The notes below the pieces were generated by a model, which searched no databases, was not told the DNA's origin, and was given only the letters and a program-made list of their open reading frames with translations. DNA of 34,895 bases from a virus. The translations under genes were made by a program, and so were the position numbers. This document shows, one piece after another, positions 14,570-23,172 of this stretch (positions within the stretch are counted from its first letter, which is position 1; each line of letters opens with the position of its first letter). Where the stretch lies: IMG/VR virus record IMGVR_UViG_3300034524_000046, positions 1 to 34,895 of that record, one strand, 5' to 3'.

Positions 14570-15791
14570 AAAACTAAAAACCACACTTCTACTCCCTGCA
14601 GACTACAACCCACGTAAAGACTTAAGACCTGGTGATGCTGAGTATGATAAGCTCAAGCGCTCCATTGAAGAGTTCGGATATGTCGAGCCAGTGATCTGGA
14701 ACAGGACCACAGGAAGAGTGGTAGGTGGCCACCAGAGGCTTAAAATACTCCTTGATCTGGGAATGACTGAAGTTGAGTGTGTGGTCATCGAAATGGATGA
14801 AGAAAAAGAAAAGGCCCTCAACATTGCCCTTAACAAAATTAGTGGCGACTGGGACAAGGATAAACTGGCGCTACTCATCGCTGACCTTCAGGGAGCAGAT
14901 TTTGATGTATCCCTCACAGGTTTTGATCCTGCTGAGCTGGATGACCTTTTTAAGGACTCCCTGAAAGAAGGTATCCAAGATGATGAGTTTGATGTGGATG
15001 GTGAGCTAGAAAAACCTGCCACAACTAAGCTTGGAGACATCTGGGAACTAGGACCCCATCGACTTATCTGTGGGGACTCCACCAAGGAAGAAACCTTCAC
15101 GCTACTCATGGATGGAAAGCAGGCAAATCTTGTGGTGACAGATCCCCCTTACAATGTAAACTATGAAGGCTCAGCTGGAAAAATCAAGAACGACAACATG
15201 GGTGACTCTGCCTTTTACGAGTTTCTCTTTGCTGCCTTTAGCCATACAGAAACCGTCATGAGCCAGGATGCTTCCATCTATGTCTTTCACGCAGATACGG
15301 AGGGGCTTAACTTTAGAAAAGCATTCTCTGATGCTGGCTTCTATCTTTCTGGGACCTGTATCTGGAAAAAGCAATCCCTGGTTCTCGGTAGATCACCCTA
15401 CCAGTGGCAACACGAACCGGTACTCTTTGGCTGGAAGAAAAAAGGAAAGCACAAATGGTATGCCAACAGAAAGCAAACGACTATCTGGGAGTTCGAAAAA
15501 CCAAAGAAGAATGGATCCCATCCAACGATGAAACCCGTGGCCCTAGTGGCTCATCCTATCCTCAATTCAAGTCTAACGAACTGCATTGTGCTCGATCCCT
15601 TTGGTGGATCAGGTAGTACGCTCATTGCCTGTGATCAAACTGATCGCATTTGCTACACCGCTGAGCTTGATGAGAAGTTTTGCGATGTCATCGTTGAGAG
15701 ATACATCTCTGCAGCACAGACATCAGATGAAGTCTATCTCATTCGTGACGGAAAAAAGTACCGCCATAAAGACCTCCCTGAAGAAAAATAA
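14559..15791 (+). CDS. ParB-like/DNA methyltransferase fusion (beta-class N6/N4)
   Basis: This 410-residue protein starts inside the end of metK (ATG 14559 after GGTGGAG). Residues 1-110 form a ParB-like nuclease domain (ADYNPRKDL, then VVGGHQRLKILLDLGMTEVE). From about residue 155 it is a methyltransferase: LGPHRLICGDS, motif IV TDPPYNV near 194-200, and motif I near 345 (VLDPFGGSGSTLIA). Motif IV before motif I makes it beta class, and DPPY fits adenine-N6 or cytosine-N4 methylation. Such fusions are common in Bacillota phages as orphan methyltransferases, and no restriction partner is encoded here. It may protect phage DNA or mark it for packaging. Confidence 0.92.
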   Translation: MKIEKLKTTLLLPADYNPRKDLRPGDAEYDKLKRSIEEFGYVEPVIWNRTTGRVVGGHQRLKILLDLGMTEVECVVIEMDEEKEKALNIALNKISGDWDKDKLALLIADLQGADFDVSLTGFDPAELDDLFKDSLKEGIQDDEFDVDGELEKPATTKLGDIWELGPHRLICGDSTKEETFTLLMDGKQANLVVTDPPYNVNYEGSAGKIKNDNMGDSAFYEFLFAAFSHTETVMSQDASIYVFHADTEGLNFRKAFSDAGFYLSGTCIWKKQSLVLGRSPYQWQHEPVLFGWKKKGKHKWYANRKQTTIWEFEKPKKNGSHPTMKPVALVAHPILNSSLTNCIVLDPFGGSGSTLIACDQTDRICYTAELDEKFCDVIVERYISAAQTSDEVYLIRDGKKYRHKDLPEEK

Positions 15792-15872
15792 GGCTCATTT
15801 TCAAAGAATGAGTTGCTATTTACACCACTTTGAGTGATGTATGTAGTAACCCAAGAAAAGGAGGTTTTTATC

Positions 15873-16541
15873 GTGACAATCAACTACGATGTACAGGGAA
15901 AAGAACGAAAAATGCTGGTGCAGCACATCAGCGAGCAGAGAGGGACTCCACCCAAATATCTAGGGGTGCCTTCATGCGCTTACCAAGTTGGCCCCATAAA
16001 CGTGAGCAAAAATGGCGAGCTCACCTTCAGTGATGAAATGACTGAAGAAGAGATTGAGGCGCTGACCCACTCTCTTTCTGAAGCGGGCTTTGTAAATGGG
16101 TCCACCGAAGACAAGGCGAGTAAAGTTGACCTTGTTGTTCAGCTACCAAGGGACTCTTTCTCAGACCTCGCGCTTGAGAACTTAAAAAAGCTCATCGAGT
16201 CAAAAGAATCCCTCATCAAAAAGGCCCTCAGTGTAAACACGCTGTCGATTGAACTAGAAGACGATAGAATCAGCTTCCCCTGGTTTGATGGAGTGGATGG
16301 CCATGAAGAAATCGAAGCCTACTCTCATTTCATTATCAAACTCTCCGAGATGGCACAGAACCAAAAAAGAATCACCGCCAAAGAAAAAGAGGTCGAAAAC
16401 GAAAAGTATGCATTCCGGTGCTTTCTCCTCCGGCTGGGATTCATTGGTGCTGAGTACAAGACCGATAGGAAGATCCTCCTTAAAAACTTATCAGGCAGCA
16501 GCGCTTTCAAAAAGGGGGCACCTCATGAAGATGATTACTAA
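15873..16541 (+). CDS. Phage protein of unknown function
   Basis: GTG 15873, seven bases after AAAAGGAGG, gives 222 residues; an open frame upstream to 15834 has no such site. The N-terminal part (INYDVQGKERKMLVQHISEQ, then GVPSCAYQVGPINVSKNGEL) is beta-rich and looks like a small domain often annotated only as virulence-related protein in Bacillota phages. The middle and C-terminal parts are helical and charged (ENLKKLIESKESLIKKALSV, and a KRITAKEKEVENEK stretch). I cannot assign a function. It overlaps the next gene by 17 bases. The 81-base spacer before it holds a small hairpin (CTCATT 15794-15799 with AATGAG 15807-15812). Confidence 0.7.
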   Translation: MTINYDVQGKERKMLVQHISEQRGTPPKYLGVPSCAYQVGPINVSKNGELTFSDEMTEEEIEALTHSLSEAGFVNGSTEDKASKVDLVVQLPRDSFSDLALENLKKLIESKESLIKKALSVNTLSIELEDDRISFPWFDGVDGHEEIEAYSHFIIKLSEMAQNQKRITAKEKEVENEKYAFRCFLLRLGFIGAEYKTDRKILLKNLSGSSAFKKGAPHEDDY

Positions 16542-16749
16542 GGAAGACATTGATCTCCTCTGCAAACAGTACCCCCCAGGAGCCCGCGTAAGGCTACTTC
16601 AGATGGATGACCTACAGGCGCCCCCAGTCGGCACTGAGGGCACTGTGTGGGGCATCGACTCCACTGGTTCCATCATGGTTCAGTGGGATAACGGAAGCTG
16701 CCTAAGCGTGCTATACGGTGTCGACTTGTGCAAAGTGATCAAGAAGTAA
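16525..16749 (+). CDS. DUF4314 protein
   Basis: The frame is open from 16285, but ATG 16525 behind AAAGGGGG gives 74 residues of the usual DUF4314 length. The pattern KEDIDLLCKQYPPGARVRLL, then MDDLQAPPVGTEGTVWGID, then QWDNGSCLSVLYGVD resembles a small SH3-like barrel, the DUF4314 signature. Its role in phages is unknown. It overlaps the end of the preceding gene. Confidence 0.8.
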   Translation: MKMITKEDIDLLCKQYPPGARVRLLQMDDLQAPPVGTEGTVWGIDSTGSIMVQWDNGSCLSVLYGVDLCKVIKK

Positions 16750-16775
16750 AAGCGGTCGAAATGGAGGTGCCGATC

Positions 16776-17147
16776 ATGAAAGAAATCAAGGTCTTCGAAG
16801 AGGTAAAGAGGGGCAAGAAATTTCCCAAGACTGGCATTAACAAAACCCTGTTCTGGGGTTATGAAAGGAGCAAGAACCTTGGGAATGAGACGATCAACTT
16901 CTATGAGCTTGTATGGGACAATGACGTCGACCCCATCATTGAAATCTGTCGCGCGAGTGGTTTTGAGTATATCACCATCTCAAGCCCCTTCTCCGGGCTG
17001 ATCGCCACTCTAGCAGAGTTTGAAAAACGGGGTTGTCGTGTGGGTGGACTAACAACGGTGAAAGCTTGGAAAACAGAAACCGGACAGGAAGAAGATGAGT
17101 ATATTCCTGCCATTATCGTGCACATTTCCAAAGAGCCTTCTGAGTAA
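16776..17147 (+). CDS. Conserved phage protein of unknown function
   Basis: ATG 16776, seven to eight bases after GGAGGTG, gives 123 residues; an earlier ATG at 16728 has no ribosome-binding site. The sequence has a regular alpha/beta look: INKTLFWGYERSKNLGNETI, then VDPIIEICRASGFEYITISS, then SGLIATLAEFEKRGCRVGGL. I have seen this pattern in many Bacillota phages between a methyltransferase and the large terminase, but no function is known. The C-terminal 20 residues are acidic and probably flexible. Confidence 0.7.
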   Translation: MKEIKVFEEVKRGKKFPKTGINKTLFWGYERSKNLGNETINFYELVWDNDVDPIIEICRASGFEYITISSPFSGLIATLAEFEKRGCRVGGLTTVKAWKTETGQEEDEYIPAIIVHISKEPSE

Positions 17148-17176
17148 GAAACACTGCGAGTGAGGAGGTGCTCACC

Positions 17177-17389
17177 TTGAGAAAAGAAGCCTTTGAAATC
17201 ATGCTCCAGGGCCTGATAGATACAGCAGTTGAAAAGATGTGTGTCCTAGGAAAGAAAGAAGCTAAAGGGGATGTGTTAAGGATCCTCAGGATGATACGAG
17301 ACCTCGAGACCTTTTGGAACTCAGATTGTGAACTTTCAGAGATAGATTTTAGCCTAAAGGCCCGCGCGACGTTGTCAAAACACCGCTAA
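17177..17389 (+). CDS. Small helical phage protein
   Basis: I choose TTG 17177, seven bases after GAGGAGGTG; GTG 17168 overlaps that site. The 70-residue product starts MRKEAFEIMLQGLIDTAVEK and is helical throughout, with a basic middle (KKEAKGDVLRILRMIRDLE). No function is recognised. It is the last gene before two hairpins and the large terminase. Confidence 0.6.
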   Translation: MRKEAFEIMLQGLIDTAVEKMCVLGKKEAKGDVLRILRMIRDLETFWNSDCELSEIDFSLKARATLSKHR

Positions 17390-17397
17390 TCTTTATA

Positions 17398-17457
17398 AAG
17401 GAATGGAGCCGACTGGCTCTTTTCCTTCTAGTAATGGACCTTAACCAGGTCCTTTTT
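17398..17457 (+). terminator. Two tandem hairpins before the large terminase
   Basis: The first stem pairs AAGGAA and GGAGCC (17398-17410) with GGCTCT and TTCCTT (17415-17426), one bulged T and one wobble, loop GACT. The second is a perfect GGACCT/AGGTCC stem (17436-17452) followed by TTTTT and TATATA. The second has terminator form. Together they would lower transcription from the small-gene cassette into the terminase gene, or mark an mRNA processing point. Confidence 0.55.
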
Positions 17458-17476
17458 ATATACGCTTTGGTAGGAG

Positions 17477-19087
17477 GTGCGAACGATTCGAAAACTAAAA
17501 AAGTATAAACCAACGGAGTTTATGGCTGATGACTCTACTTACAACAAAGAGATGGCCGACTATGCAGTTGGCTTTATCGAATGCCTCTCTCACACCAAAG
17601 GAACATGGGCGGGAAAACCCTTTGAGCTCATTGACTGGCAGGAACAAATCATACGCGACCTATTCGGAACGCTCAAACCAAACGGCTATCGACAGTTCAA
17701 CACAGCTTATGTTGAGATTCCAAAGAAGATGGGAAAAAGTGAACTTGCTGCAGCTGTTGCCCTGCTTCTCACCTGTGGGGATAACGAAGAGCGTGCTGAG
17801 GTCTATGGCTGTGCAGCAGACCGCAACCAAGCCTCCATCGTTTTTAACGTAGCCGCTGACATGGTGCGCAGGTGCCCCGCCCTATCCAAGCGGGTGAAGA
17901 TTCTCGACTCACAAAAAAGACTCATCTACCAACCGACTGGAAGCATCTATCAGGTGCTCTCTGCCGATGTTGGGAACAAACACGGTTTTAACACCCATGG
18001 CGTTGTGTTCGATGAGCTTCATACCCAGCCCAATCGAAAGCTCTATGATGTGATGACCAAAGGCAGTGGTGATGCCAGGATGCAGCCTCTTTACTTTCTG
18101 ATCACCACCGCTGGGGACAATCAAAACAGCATCTGCTGGGAGGTTCATCAAAAGGCTCTCGATATTATGAATGGTAGAAAAACCGACCCCACCTTCTATC
18201 CCGTTATTTATGGTGCTGACATGGAAGATGACTGGTCAGATCCAAAGGTATGGAAAAAAGCAAATCCATCACTTGGCATCACCGTCACCATGGACAAGGT
18301 AAAAGCAGCTTATGAATCTGCAAAACAAAACCCCGCTGAAGAAAATAGTTTCAGGCAGCTTAGACTTAATCAGTGGGTGAAGCAGGCCATCCGCTGGATG
18401 CCTATGGATAAATGGGATGCCTGTGCTTTTCCAGTCAACTCAGAAGCCCTTGAGGGCCGCGTCTGCTATGGTGGTCTGGATCTTTCTTCTTCCACAGACA
18501 TCACGGCCTTTGTACTTGTCTTTCCCCCACAGGATGAAGATGACAAATATGTGATCCTGCCATACTTCTGGATCCCTGAGGATAGCATTGATCTCAGGGT
18601 TAGACGCGATCACGTGAACTATGATGCCTGGGAAAAACAAGGGTTCCTTTTAACAACCGAAGGCAATGTGGTCCACTACGGATTTATTGAGGCGTTCATT
18701 GAAGAGCTCGGAATGAAATATAACATCCGAGAGATCGCCTTTGACCGCTGGGGAGCCGTACAGATGACACAGAACCTAGAAAATCTAGGCTTTACCGTTG
18801 TTCCTTTTGGACAGGGGTTCAAAGATATGTCTCCTCCAACAAAGGAGCTCATGAAGCTGACGCTGGAAGAAAAAATTGCTCACGGTGGTCATCCTGTTCT
18901 TCGCTGGATGATGGACAATATTTTTATCAGGACGGATCCTGCCGGTAACATTAAAGCAGACAAAGAAAAATCCACAGAGAAAATTGATGGGGCAGTCGCC
19001 ACAATCATGGCACTTGACCGAGCAATCCGCTGTGGTGTAGATACTGGTCATTCTGTTTATGACGATCGTGGGTTACTCGTGTTCTAA
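17477..19087 (+). CDS. terL: Phage terminase large subunit
   Basis: The product is up to 536 residues. The start is unclear: GTG 17477 is part of the AGGAGGTG site itself, and the codon at proper distance is ATT (17486), followed by RKLKKYKPTEFMADD; ATG 17522 is also possible. The ATPase part has Walker A IPKKMGKSELAAAVALL near residue 80 and Walker B VVFDELHT near residue 175. The nuclease part shows GGLDLSSSTD near 336, the IAFDRWGAVQM strand and the closing KIDGAVATIMALDRAI. This is the HK97-type motor that cuts and pumps DNA into the prohead through the portal encoded next. Confidence 0.93.
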   Translation: MRTIRKLKKYKPTEFMADDSTYNKEMADYAVGFIECLSHTKGTWAGKPFELIDWQEQIIRDLFGTLKPNGYRQFNTAYVEIPKKMGKSELAAAVALLLTCGDNEERAEVYGCAADRNQASIVFNVAADMVRRCPALSKRVKILDSQKRLIYQPTGSIYQVLSADVGNKHGFNTHGVVFDELHTQPNRKLYDVMTKGSGDARMQPLYFLITTAGDNQNSICWEVHQKALDIMNGRKTDPTFYPVIYGADMEDDWSDPKVWKKANPSLGITVTMDKVKAAYESAKQNPAEENSFRQLRLNQWVKQAIRWMPMDKWDACAFPVNSEALEGRVCYGGLDLSSSTDITAFVLVFPPQDEDDKYVILPYFWIPEDSIDLRVRRDHVNYDAWEKQGFLLTTEGNVVHYGFIEAFIEELGMKYNIREIAFDRWGAVQMTQNLENLGFTVVPFGQGFKDMSPPTKELMKLTLEEKIAHGGHPVLRWMMDNIFIRTDPAGNIKADKEKSTEKIDGAVATIMALDRAIRCGVDTGHSVYDDRGLLVF

Positions 19088-19105
19088 GAAAGGAGGTGTG
19101 TGACC

Positions 19106-20362
19106 ATGGGGATACTGAAAGGAATATTTAAGGCCCGAGGTAAACCAAGGAACGCACTTGGAGGCAGCCCCTACAGCTTCTTTTTTGGAAGCACCAGTGC
19201 GGGAAAACCTGTGAATGAGCAGACCGCCATGCAAATGACCGCCGTGTATAGCTGTGTGAGAATTCTATCTGAAACCCTGGCAGGTCTTCCGCTTCACGTA
19301 TACAAATACAACGATTCCGGTGGTAAAGAAAAGAACCTCAAACATCCACTTTATAAACTGCTCCACGATGAACCAAACCCTGAGATGACTTCTTTTGCGT
19401 TTAGAGAGACGCTGATGAGTCATCTTTTATTATGGGGAAATGCCTATGCTCAGGTGATTCGAAATGCACGCGGCGAGGTAGTTTCTCTCTATCCACTGAT
19501 GCCCAACAAAATGACGGTCGATCGCGATTCAAGTGGTCGGCTTTTCTATTTGTATCAGCGTGGCAGTGAAGATGCTCCTTCACTTGGTAGAGAGAATATG
19601 GTCTATCTTTCACCTTCAGATGTCCTCCACATCCCAGGACTTGGCTTTGATGGGCTGGTGGGCTACTCACCCATTGCTATGGCAAAAAATGCTGTGGGCC
19701 TTGCCATTGCCACTGAAGAATATGGAGCTAAGTTCTTCGCTAATGGCGCTTCACCTGGTGGTGTCCTAGAACACCCCGGTACCATCAAGGATCCTCAGAA
19801 GATTAAAGAGTCATGGAACGCAGCCTATCAAGGAAGCGGCAATGCCCACAGGGTAGCTGTCCTTGAGGAAGGCATGAAGTACCAGCCGATTGGCATCTCT
19901 CCTGAACAGGCGCAGTTTCTTGAAACCAGAAAGTTTCAGATCAATGAGATTGCACGCATCTTTCGAGTACCCCCTCACATGCTTGCTGATCTTGAGAAGT
20001 CGTCCTTTAGTAACATCGAGCAGCAGTCACTAGAGTTTGTAAAATACACTCTTGATCCATGGGTGGTCCGCTGGGAACAGTCCATGTGCAGGGCCCTTCT
20101 CATGGAAAGTGAAAAACCAAATGTCTTTATCAAGTTCAATGTAGATGGCCTTCTGCGTGGTGACTATGTCAGCCGCATGAGTGGTTATGCCACGGCCCGT
20201 CAAAACGGCTGGATGAGTGCCAATGATATCAGAGAGCTTGAGAATCTCGATAGAATCCCAGAGTCCCTAGGCGGCGACCTGTATCTCATTAACGGCGCGA
20301 TGACTAAATTACAAGATGCTGGCGCATTCGCAAATATCAAAGAAACGGAGGAACCTAAATGA
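19106..20362 (+). CDS. Phage portal protein, HK97 type
   Basis: ATG 19106 lies eight bases after AAGGAGGTG; GTG 19100 is too close to that site. The product is 418 residues. Family hallmarks include AMQMTAVYSCVRILSETLAG, then HPLYKLLHDEPNPEMTS and RETLMSHLLLWGNAYAQVIR, then the core EYGAKFFANGASPGGVLEHP and RVPPHMLADLEKSSFSNIEQ. The protein forms the ring through which DNA enters the head. It overlaps the ClpP-like protease gene by four bases (ATGA). Confidence 0.93.
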   Translation: MGILKGIFKARGKPRNALGGSPYSFFFGSTSAGKPVNEQTAMQMTAVYSCVRILSETLAGLPLHVYKYNDSGGKEKNLKHPLYKLLHDEPNPEMTSFAFRETLMSHLLLWGNAYAQVIRNARGEVVSLYPLMPNKMTVDRDSSGRLFYLYQRGSEDAPSLGRENMVYLSPSDVLHIPGLGFDGLVGYSPIAMAKNAVGLAIATEEYGAKFFANGASPGGVLEHPGTIKDPQKIKESWNAAYQGSGNAHRVAVLEEGMKYQPIGISPEQAQFLETRKFQINEIARIFRVPPHMLADLEKSSFSNIEQQSLEFVKYTLDPWVVRWEQSMCRALLMESEKPNVFIKFNVDGLLRGDYVSRMSGYATARQNGWMSANDIRELENLDRIPESLGGDLYLINGAMTKLQDAGAFANIKETEEPK

Positions 20363-21057
20363 AAAAGTTTTGGAACTGGGCGCGTGATGAAGATACAGGC
20401 GTCCGGACACTCTACCTAGACGGCGTCATAGCCGAAGACTCATGGTTTGATGATGATGTCACCCCGAAGGCGTTCAAAGCAGAGCTTACCGCCGGTGAGG
20501 GTGACATTGTGATTTGGCTCAACTCTCCAGGAGGTGACTGCATTGCAGCCAGCCAGATCTACGCCATGCTCATGGATTACAAGGGATCTGTGACCGTGAA
20601 AATCGATGGAGTTGCCGCCTCTGCCGCCTCTGTCATCGCCATGGCGGGGACAACGGTGCTCATGGCACCAACAGCCCTCATGATGGTCCACAACCCCCTC
20701 ACAGTGGCCATTGGCGACAGTGAAGAAATGAAAAAAGCCATCGCCATGCTATCTGAAGTGAAAGAGAGCATCATCAATGCCTATGAAATCAAGACAGGCC
20801 AGTCTAGAACCAAGCTCTCTCATCTGATGGATGCAGAAACCTGGCTCAATGCGAAAAAGGCCATCGAACTTGGTTTTGCTGATGACATCTTAGAGGATGA
20901 GAAAAAGAGAAATCAGACGGAAGACGTCACCTACGCCTTTAGTCGCAGAGCTGTTACCAACTCCCTGCTTGACAAGGTAAAACCTAGGCTTGCAAAAGAA
21001 AATACCGGCACCCCAGTAGAGTCGCTAGAAAAGCGGCTTTCTTTGATTCACCACTAA
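20359..21057 (+). CDS. ClpP-like prohead protease
   Basis: The 232-residue product starts at ATG 20359, overlapping the portal stop. The ClpP fold is clear: VIWLNSPGGDCIAASQIYAM (oxyanion region), GVAASAASVIAMAG with catalytic Ser near residue 88, and MMVHNPL with catalytic His at 111. The third member is probably an Asp near 160. It should cut the N-terminal scaffold region of the capsid protein during head maturation. The tail after residue 185 is variable, as in relatives. Confidence 0.92.
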   Translation: MKKFWNWARDEDTGVRTLYLDGVIAEDSWFDDDVTPKAFKAELTAGEGDIVIWLNSPGGDCIAASQIYAMLMDYKGSVTVKIDGVAASAASVIAMAGTTVLMAPTALMMVHNPLTVAIGDSEEMKKAIAMLSEVKESIINAYEIKTGQSRTKLSHLMDAETWLNAKKAIELGFADDILEDEKKRNQTEDVTYAFSRRAVTNSLLDKVKPRLAKENTGTPVESLEKRLSLIHH

Positions 21058-21076
21058 CCTTAAGGAGGAAAACACA

Positions 21077-22285
21077 ATGAACAAAATTCTTGAACTGCGT
21101 GAAAAAAGAGCGAAGTCCTGGGAAGCTGCTAAGGCTTTTCTCGATACCAAACGTGGAAACGACGGCATTGTATCTGCTGAAGACACTGCAACCTATGAAA
21201 AGATGGAGGCCGATGTTGTTGCCCTAGGTAAAGAAATCGACCGACTTGAAAAACAAGAGGCCCTTGATCGTGAGCTGTCAAAGCCCTTGAACACCCCTCT
21301 AACGGAAAAACCAAGCTCCCAGGGCGCGGGTTCTCGGGGAGGAAGAGCTTCTTCTGAGTATCAAAGGGCCTTCTGGAACGCCATGCGCACCCGTTCTGGT
21401 GAAGGGCTTGACCCTGTCATCAAGAACGCACTGCAGATTGGAACAGACACTGAAGGCGGCTATCTTGTACCCGATGAGTTTGAGCGCACTTTGATCGAGG
21501 CCCTTGATGAAGAAAACATCTTCAGAAAACTGGCAAATGTCATCACCACCTCTTCAGGTGATCGAAAGATCCCCGTGGTGGCCTCAAAGGGTACTGCTTC
21601 CTGGATTGATGAAGAAGGTGCGATTACTGAAAGTGATGACGCCTTCGGACAAGTCTCCATCGGCGCTTACAAACTAGGGACCATGATCAAGGTTTCAGAG
21701 GAACTACTCAATGACAATGTCTTCAATCTTGAAAGTTACATTGCCAGAGAGTTTGCAAGACGCATCGGTAGCAAGGAAGAAGATGCTTTCTTTACTGGAG
21801 ACGGTTCTGGTAAGCCTACGGGTATCCTTGCTGCTACAGGTGGCGCACAAGTCGGTGTGACCGCTTCAAGTGCTACTGCCATTAACATCGATGAAATCCT
21901 CGACCTCTTCTACTCTCTTAAGTCGCCTTACAGAAACAAGGCCGTGTTCGTGATGAACGATGCCACCATCAAGGCCATTAGAAAACTCAAAGACGGTCAG
22001 GGGCAGTATATCTGGCAGCCTTCACTTCAGGCTGGAACACCTGATACCATTCTCAACAGACCTGTCTATACTTCCTCCTACGTTCCTACCATCGCTGCAT
22101 CTGCAAAGTCCATCATCTTCGGTGACTTTGGTTACTACTGGGTGGCAGATCGTCAAGGTCGCGTGTTCAAAAGACTGAACGAACTCTACGCTGCCACCGG
22201 CCAGGTAGGTTTTGTGGCCACGCAGCGGGTGGATGGCAAACTGATTCTTCCTGAAGCCATTAAAGTGCTTCAGCAAAAATCCTAA
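21077..22285 (+). CDS. Major capsid protein, HK97 fold
   Basis: The 402-residue product starts at ATG 21077, seven bases after AAGGAGG. Residues 1-80 are a helical, charged delta (scaffold) domain (ILELREKRAKSWEAAKAFLD, then KMEADVVALGKEIDRLEKQE), followed by a flexible stretch rich in G, S and P where the protease probably cuts. The HK97 core begins near 115 (GTDTEGGYLVPDEFERTLIE) and includes ITTSSGDRKIPVVASKGTAS and FGDFGYYWVADRQGRVFKRL. It builds the icosahedral shell together with the head fibre encoded next. Confidence 0.94.
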   Translation: MNKILELREKRAKSWEAAKAFLDTKRGNDGIVSAEDTATYEKMEADVVALGKEIDRLEKQEALDRELSKPLNTPLTEKPSSQGAGSRGGRASSEYQRAFWNAMRTRSGEGLDPVIKNALQIGTDTEGGYLVPDEFERTLIEALDEENIFRKLANVITTSSGDRKIPVVASKGTASWIDEEGAITESDDAFGQVSIGAYKLGTMIKVSEELLNDNVFNLESYIAREFARRIGSKEEDAFFTGDGSGKPTGILAATGGAQVGVTASSATAINIDEILDLFYSLKSPYRNKAVFVMNDATIKAIRKLKDGQGQYIWQPSLQAGTPDTILNRPVYTSSYVPTIAASAKSIIFGDFGYYWVADRQGRVFKRLNELYAATGQVGFVATQRVDGKLILPEAIKVLQQKS

Positions 22286-22297
22286 TGGAGGTGTCCT

Positions 22298-22510
22298 ATG
22301 AGTTATAACGCAAAGAACTATACCGAACAGGGCGGTGAAAAAACCGTCATTGGTGGAACACTTGAAATCAAGGATGGGGCGGTCGTTACTGGCCTCCCTG
22401 TTCTTGACAACCAAGCTGCAAGCACTGCAGCTACAGTAGCGGATCTTGTGACGGATTTTAATGCCCTACTTACCAAACTTAAGGCCGCAGGGCTCATGAC
22501 CTCAGACTAA
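22298..22510 (+). CDS. Head fibre-like protein
   Basis: The 70-residue product starts at ATG 22298 behind GGAGGTG. The sequence TVIGGTLEIKDGAVVTGLPV and the helical end DLVTDFNALLTKLKAAGLM match the small head fibre family (phi29 gp8.5-like, Phage_fiber_2 type), often found directly after HK97-type capsid genes. It probably decorates the capsid surface. This is a family-level call based on these patterns. Confidence 0.8.
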   Translation: MSYNAKNYTEQGGEKTVIGGTLEIKDGAVVTGLPVLDNQAASTAATVADLVTDFNALLTKLKAAGLMTSD

Positions 22511-22528
22511 TGAAGGGAGGGTGGCGGT

Positions 22529-22837
22529 ATGACACTGCTTGAAAAAGTAAAAGCGAACCTGATTCTTGATCACTCATCTGATGATGAACTCCTTGAGATG
22601 TACATCACCGCCGCCACGCGGTATGCAGAAAGCTATCAGCACCTTCCTCAAAACTACTACGTGGAAGCGATTATGCCAGCCACCACAGAACAAGCCATCA
22701 TCATGCTGTCGTCCCACTTTTACGAATCCAGGGACGGCAGCACAGGTGGTTTCTTTTCAGATAACATCCAGGCTGGACAGCAGGTTTGGAACACGGTTAA
22801 TCTCTTGCTACGACTTGATCGAGACTGGAAGGTGTAG
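22529..22837 (+). CDS. Head-tail connector, gp6-like
   Basis: The 102-residue product starts at ATG 22529 behind GGGAGGGTGG. It begins MTLLEKVKANLILDHSSDDE and goes on LLEMYITAATRYAESYQHLP, then EQAIIMLSSHFYESRDGSTG. This is the HK97 gp6-type adaptor, a ring of helical proteins that joins the portal to the tail. The order capsid, head fibre, connector, head closure is normal. Confidence 0.9.
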   Translation: MTLLEKVKANLILDHSSDDELLEMYITAATRYAESYQHLPQNYYVEAIMPATTEQAIIMLSSHFYESRDGSTGGFFSDNIQAGQQVWNTVNLLLRLDRDWKV

Positions 22838-22839
22838 GG

Positions 22840-23172
22840 ATGAGCTTTGGGAAAATGAATGAACTCATCGATATTGTAGAGAGCGTCACAAGTAAAGATG
22901 CTGAAGGGTTCAACACTGAATCTGATCACATTTTAGCTTCAGTCAGGGCTTACAGGGAAGGTCGTCATGGTAGCAAAATGTGGGCAAACAGAGCCTCCTT
23001 TTCTGAGGCCACTGACCTTTTTCGCTTTCGCCATATTCCGGGTCTTGTTGTTACAACATCCATGGTGCTCATTCACGGCGATAAACGATTTGAGATAACA
23101 TCGGTTGAAGATGTCAAAGGCCGCGGAATGTATATTGAAGTGCTGGCAAAGGAGGTGGTCCCCAGTGGCTAA
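22840..23172 (+). CDS. Head-tail adaptor / head closure protein
   Basis: The 110-residue product starts at ATG 22840, two bases after the connector stop. It begins MSFGKMNELIDIVESVTSKD and shows SVRAYREGRHGSKMWANRAS, then FRFRHIPGLVVTTSMVLIHG, and DKRFEITSVEDVKGRGMYIE. This is the SPP1 gp16-like/Phage_H_T_join pattern. It closes the portal pore after packaging. It overlaps the next gene by eight bases. Confidence 0.9.
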   Translation: MSFGKMNELIDIVESVTSKDAEGFNTESDHILASVRAYREGRHGSKMWANRASFSEATDLFRFRHIPGLVVTTSMVLIHGDKRFEITSVEDVKGRGMYIEVLAKEVVPSG

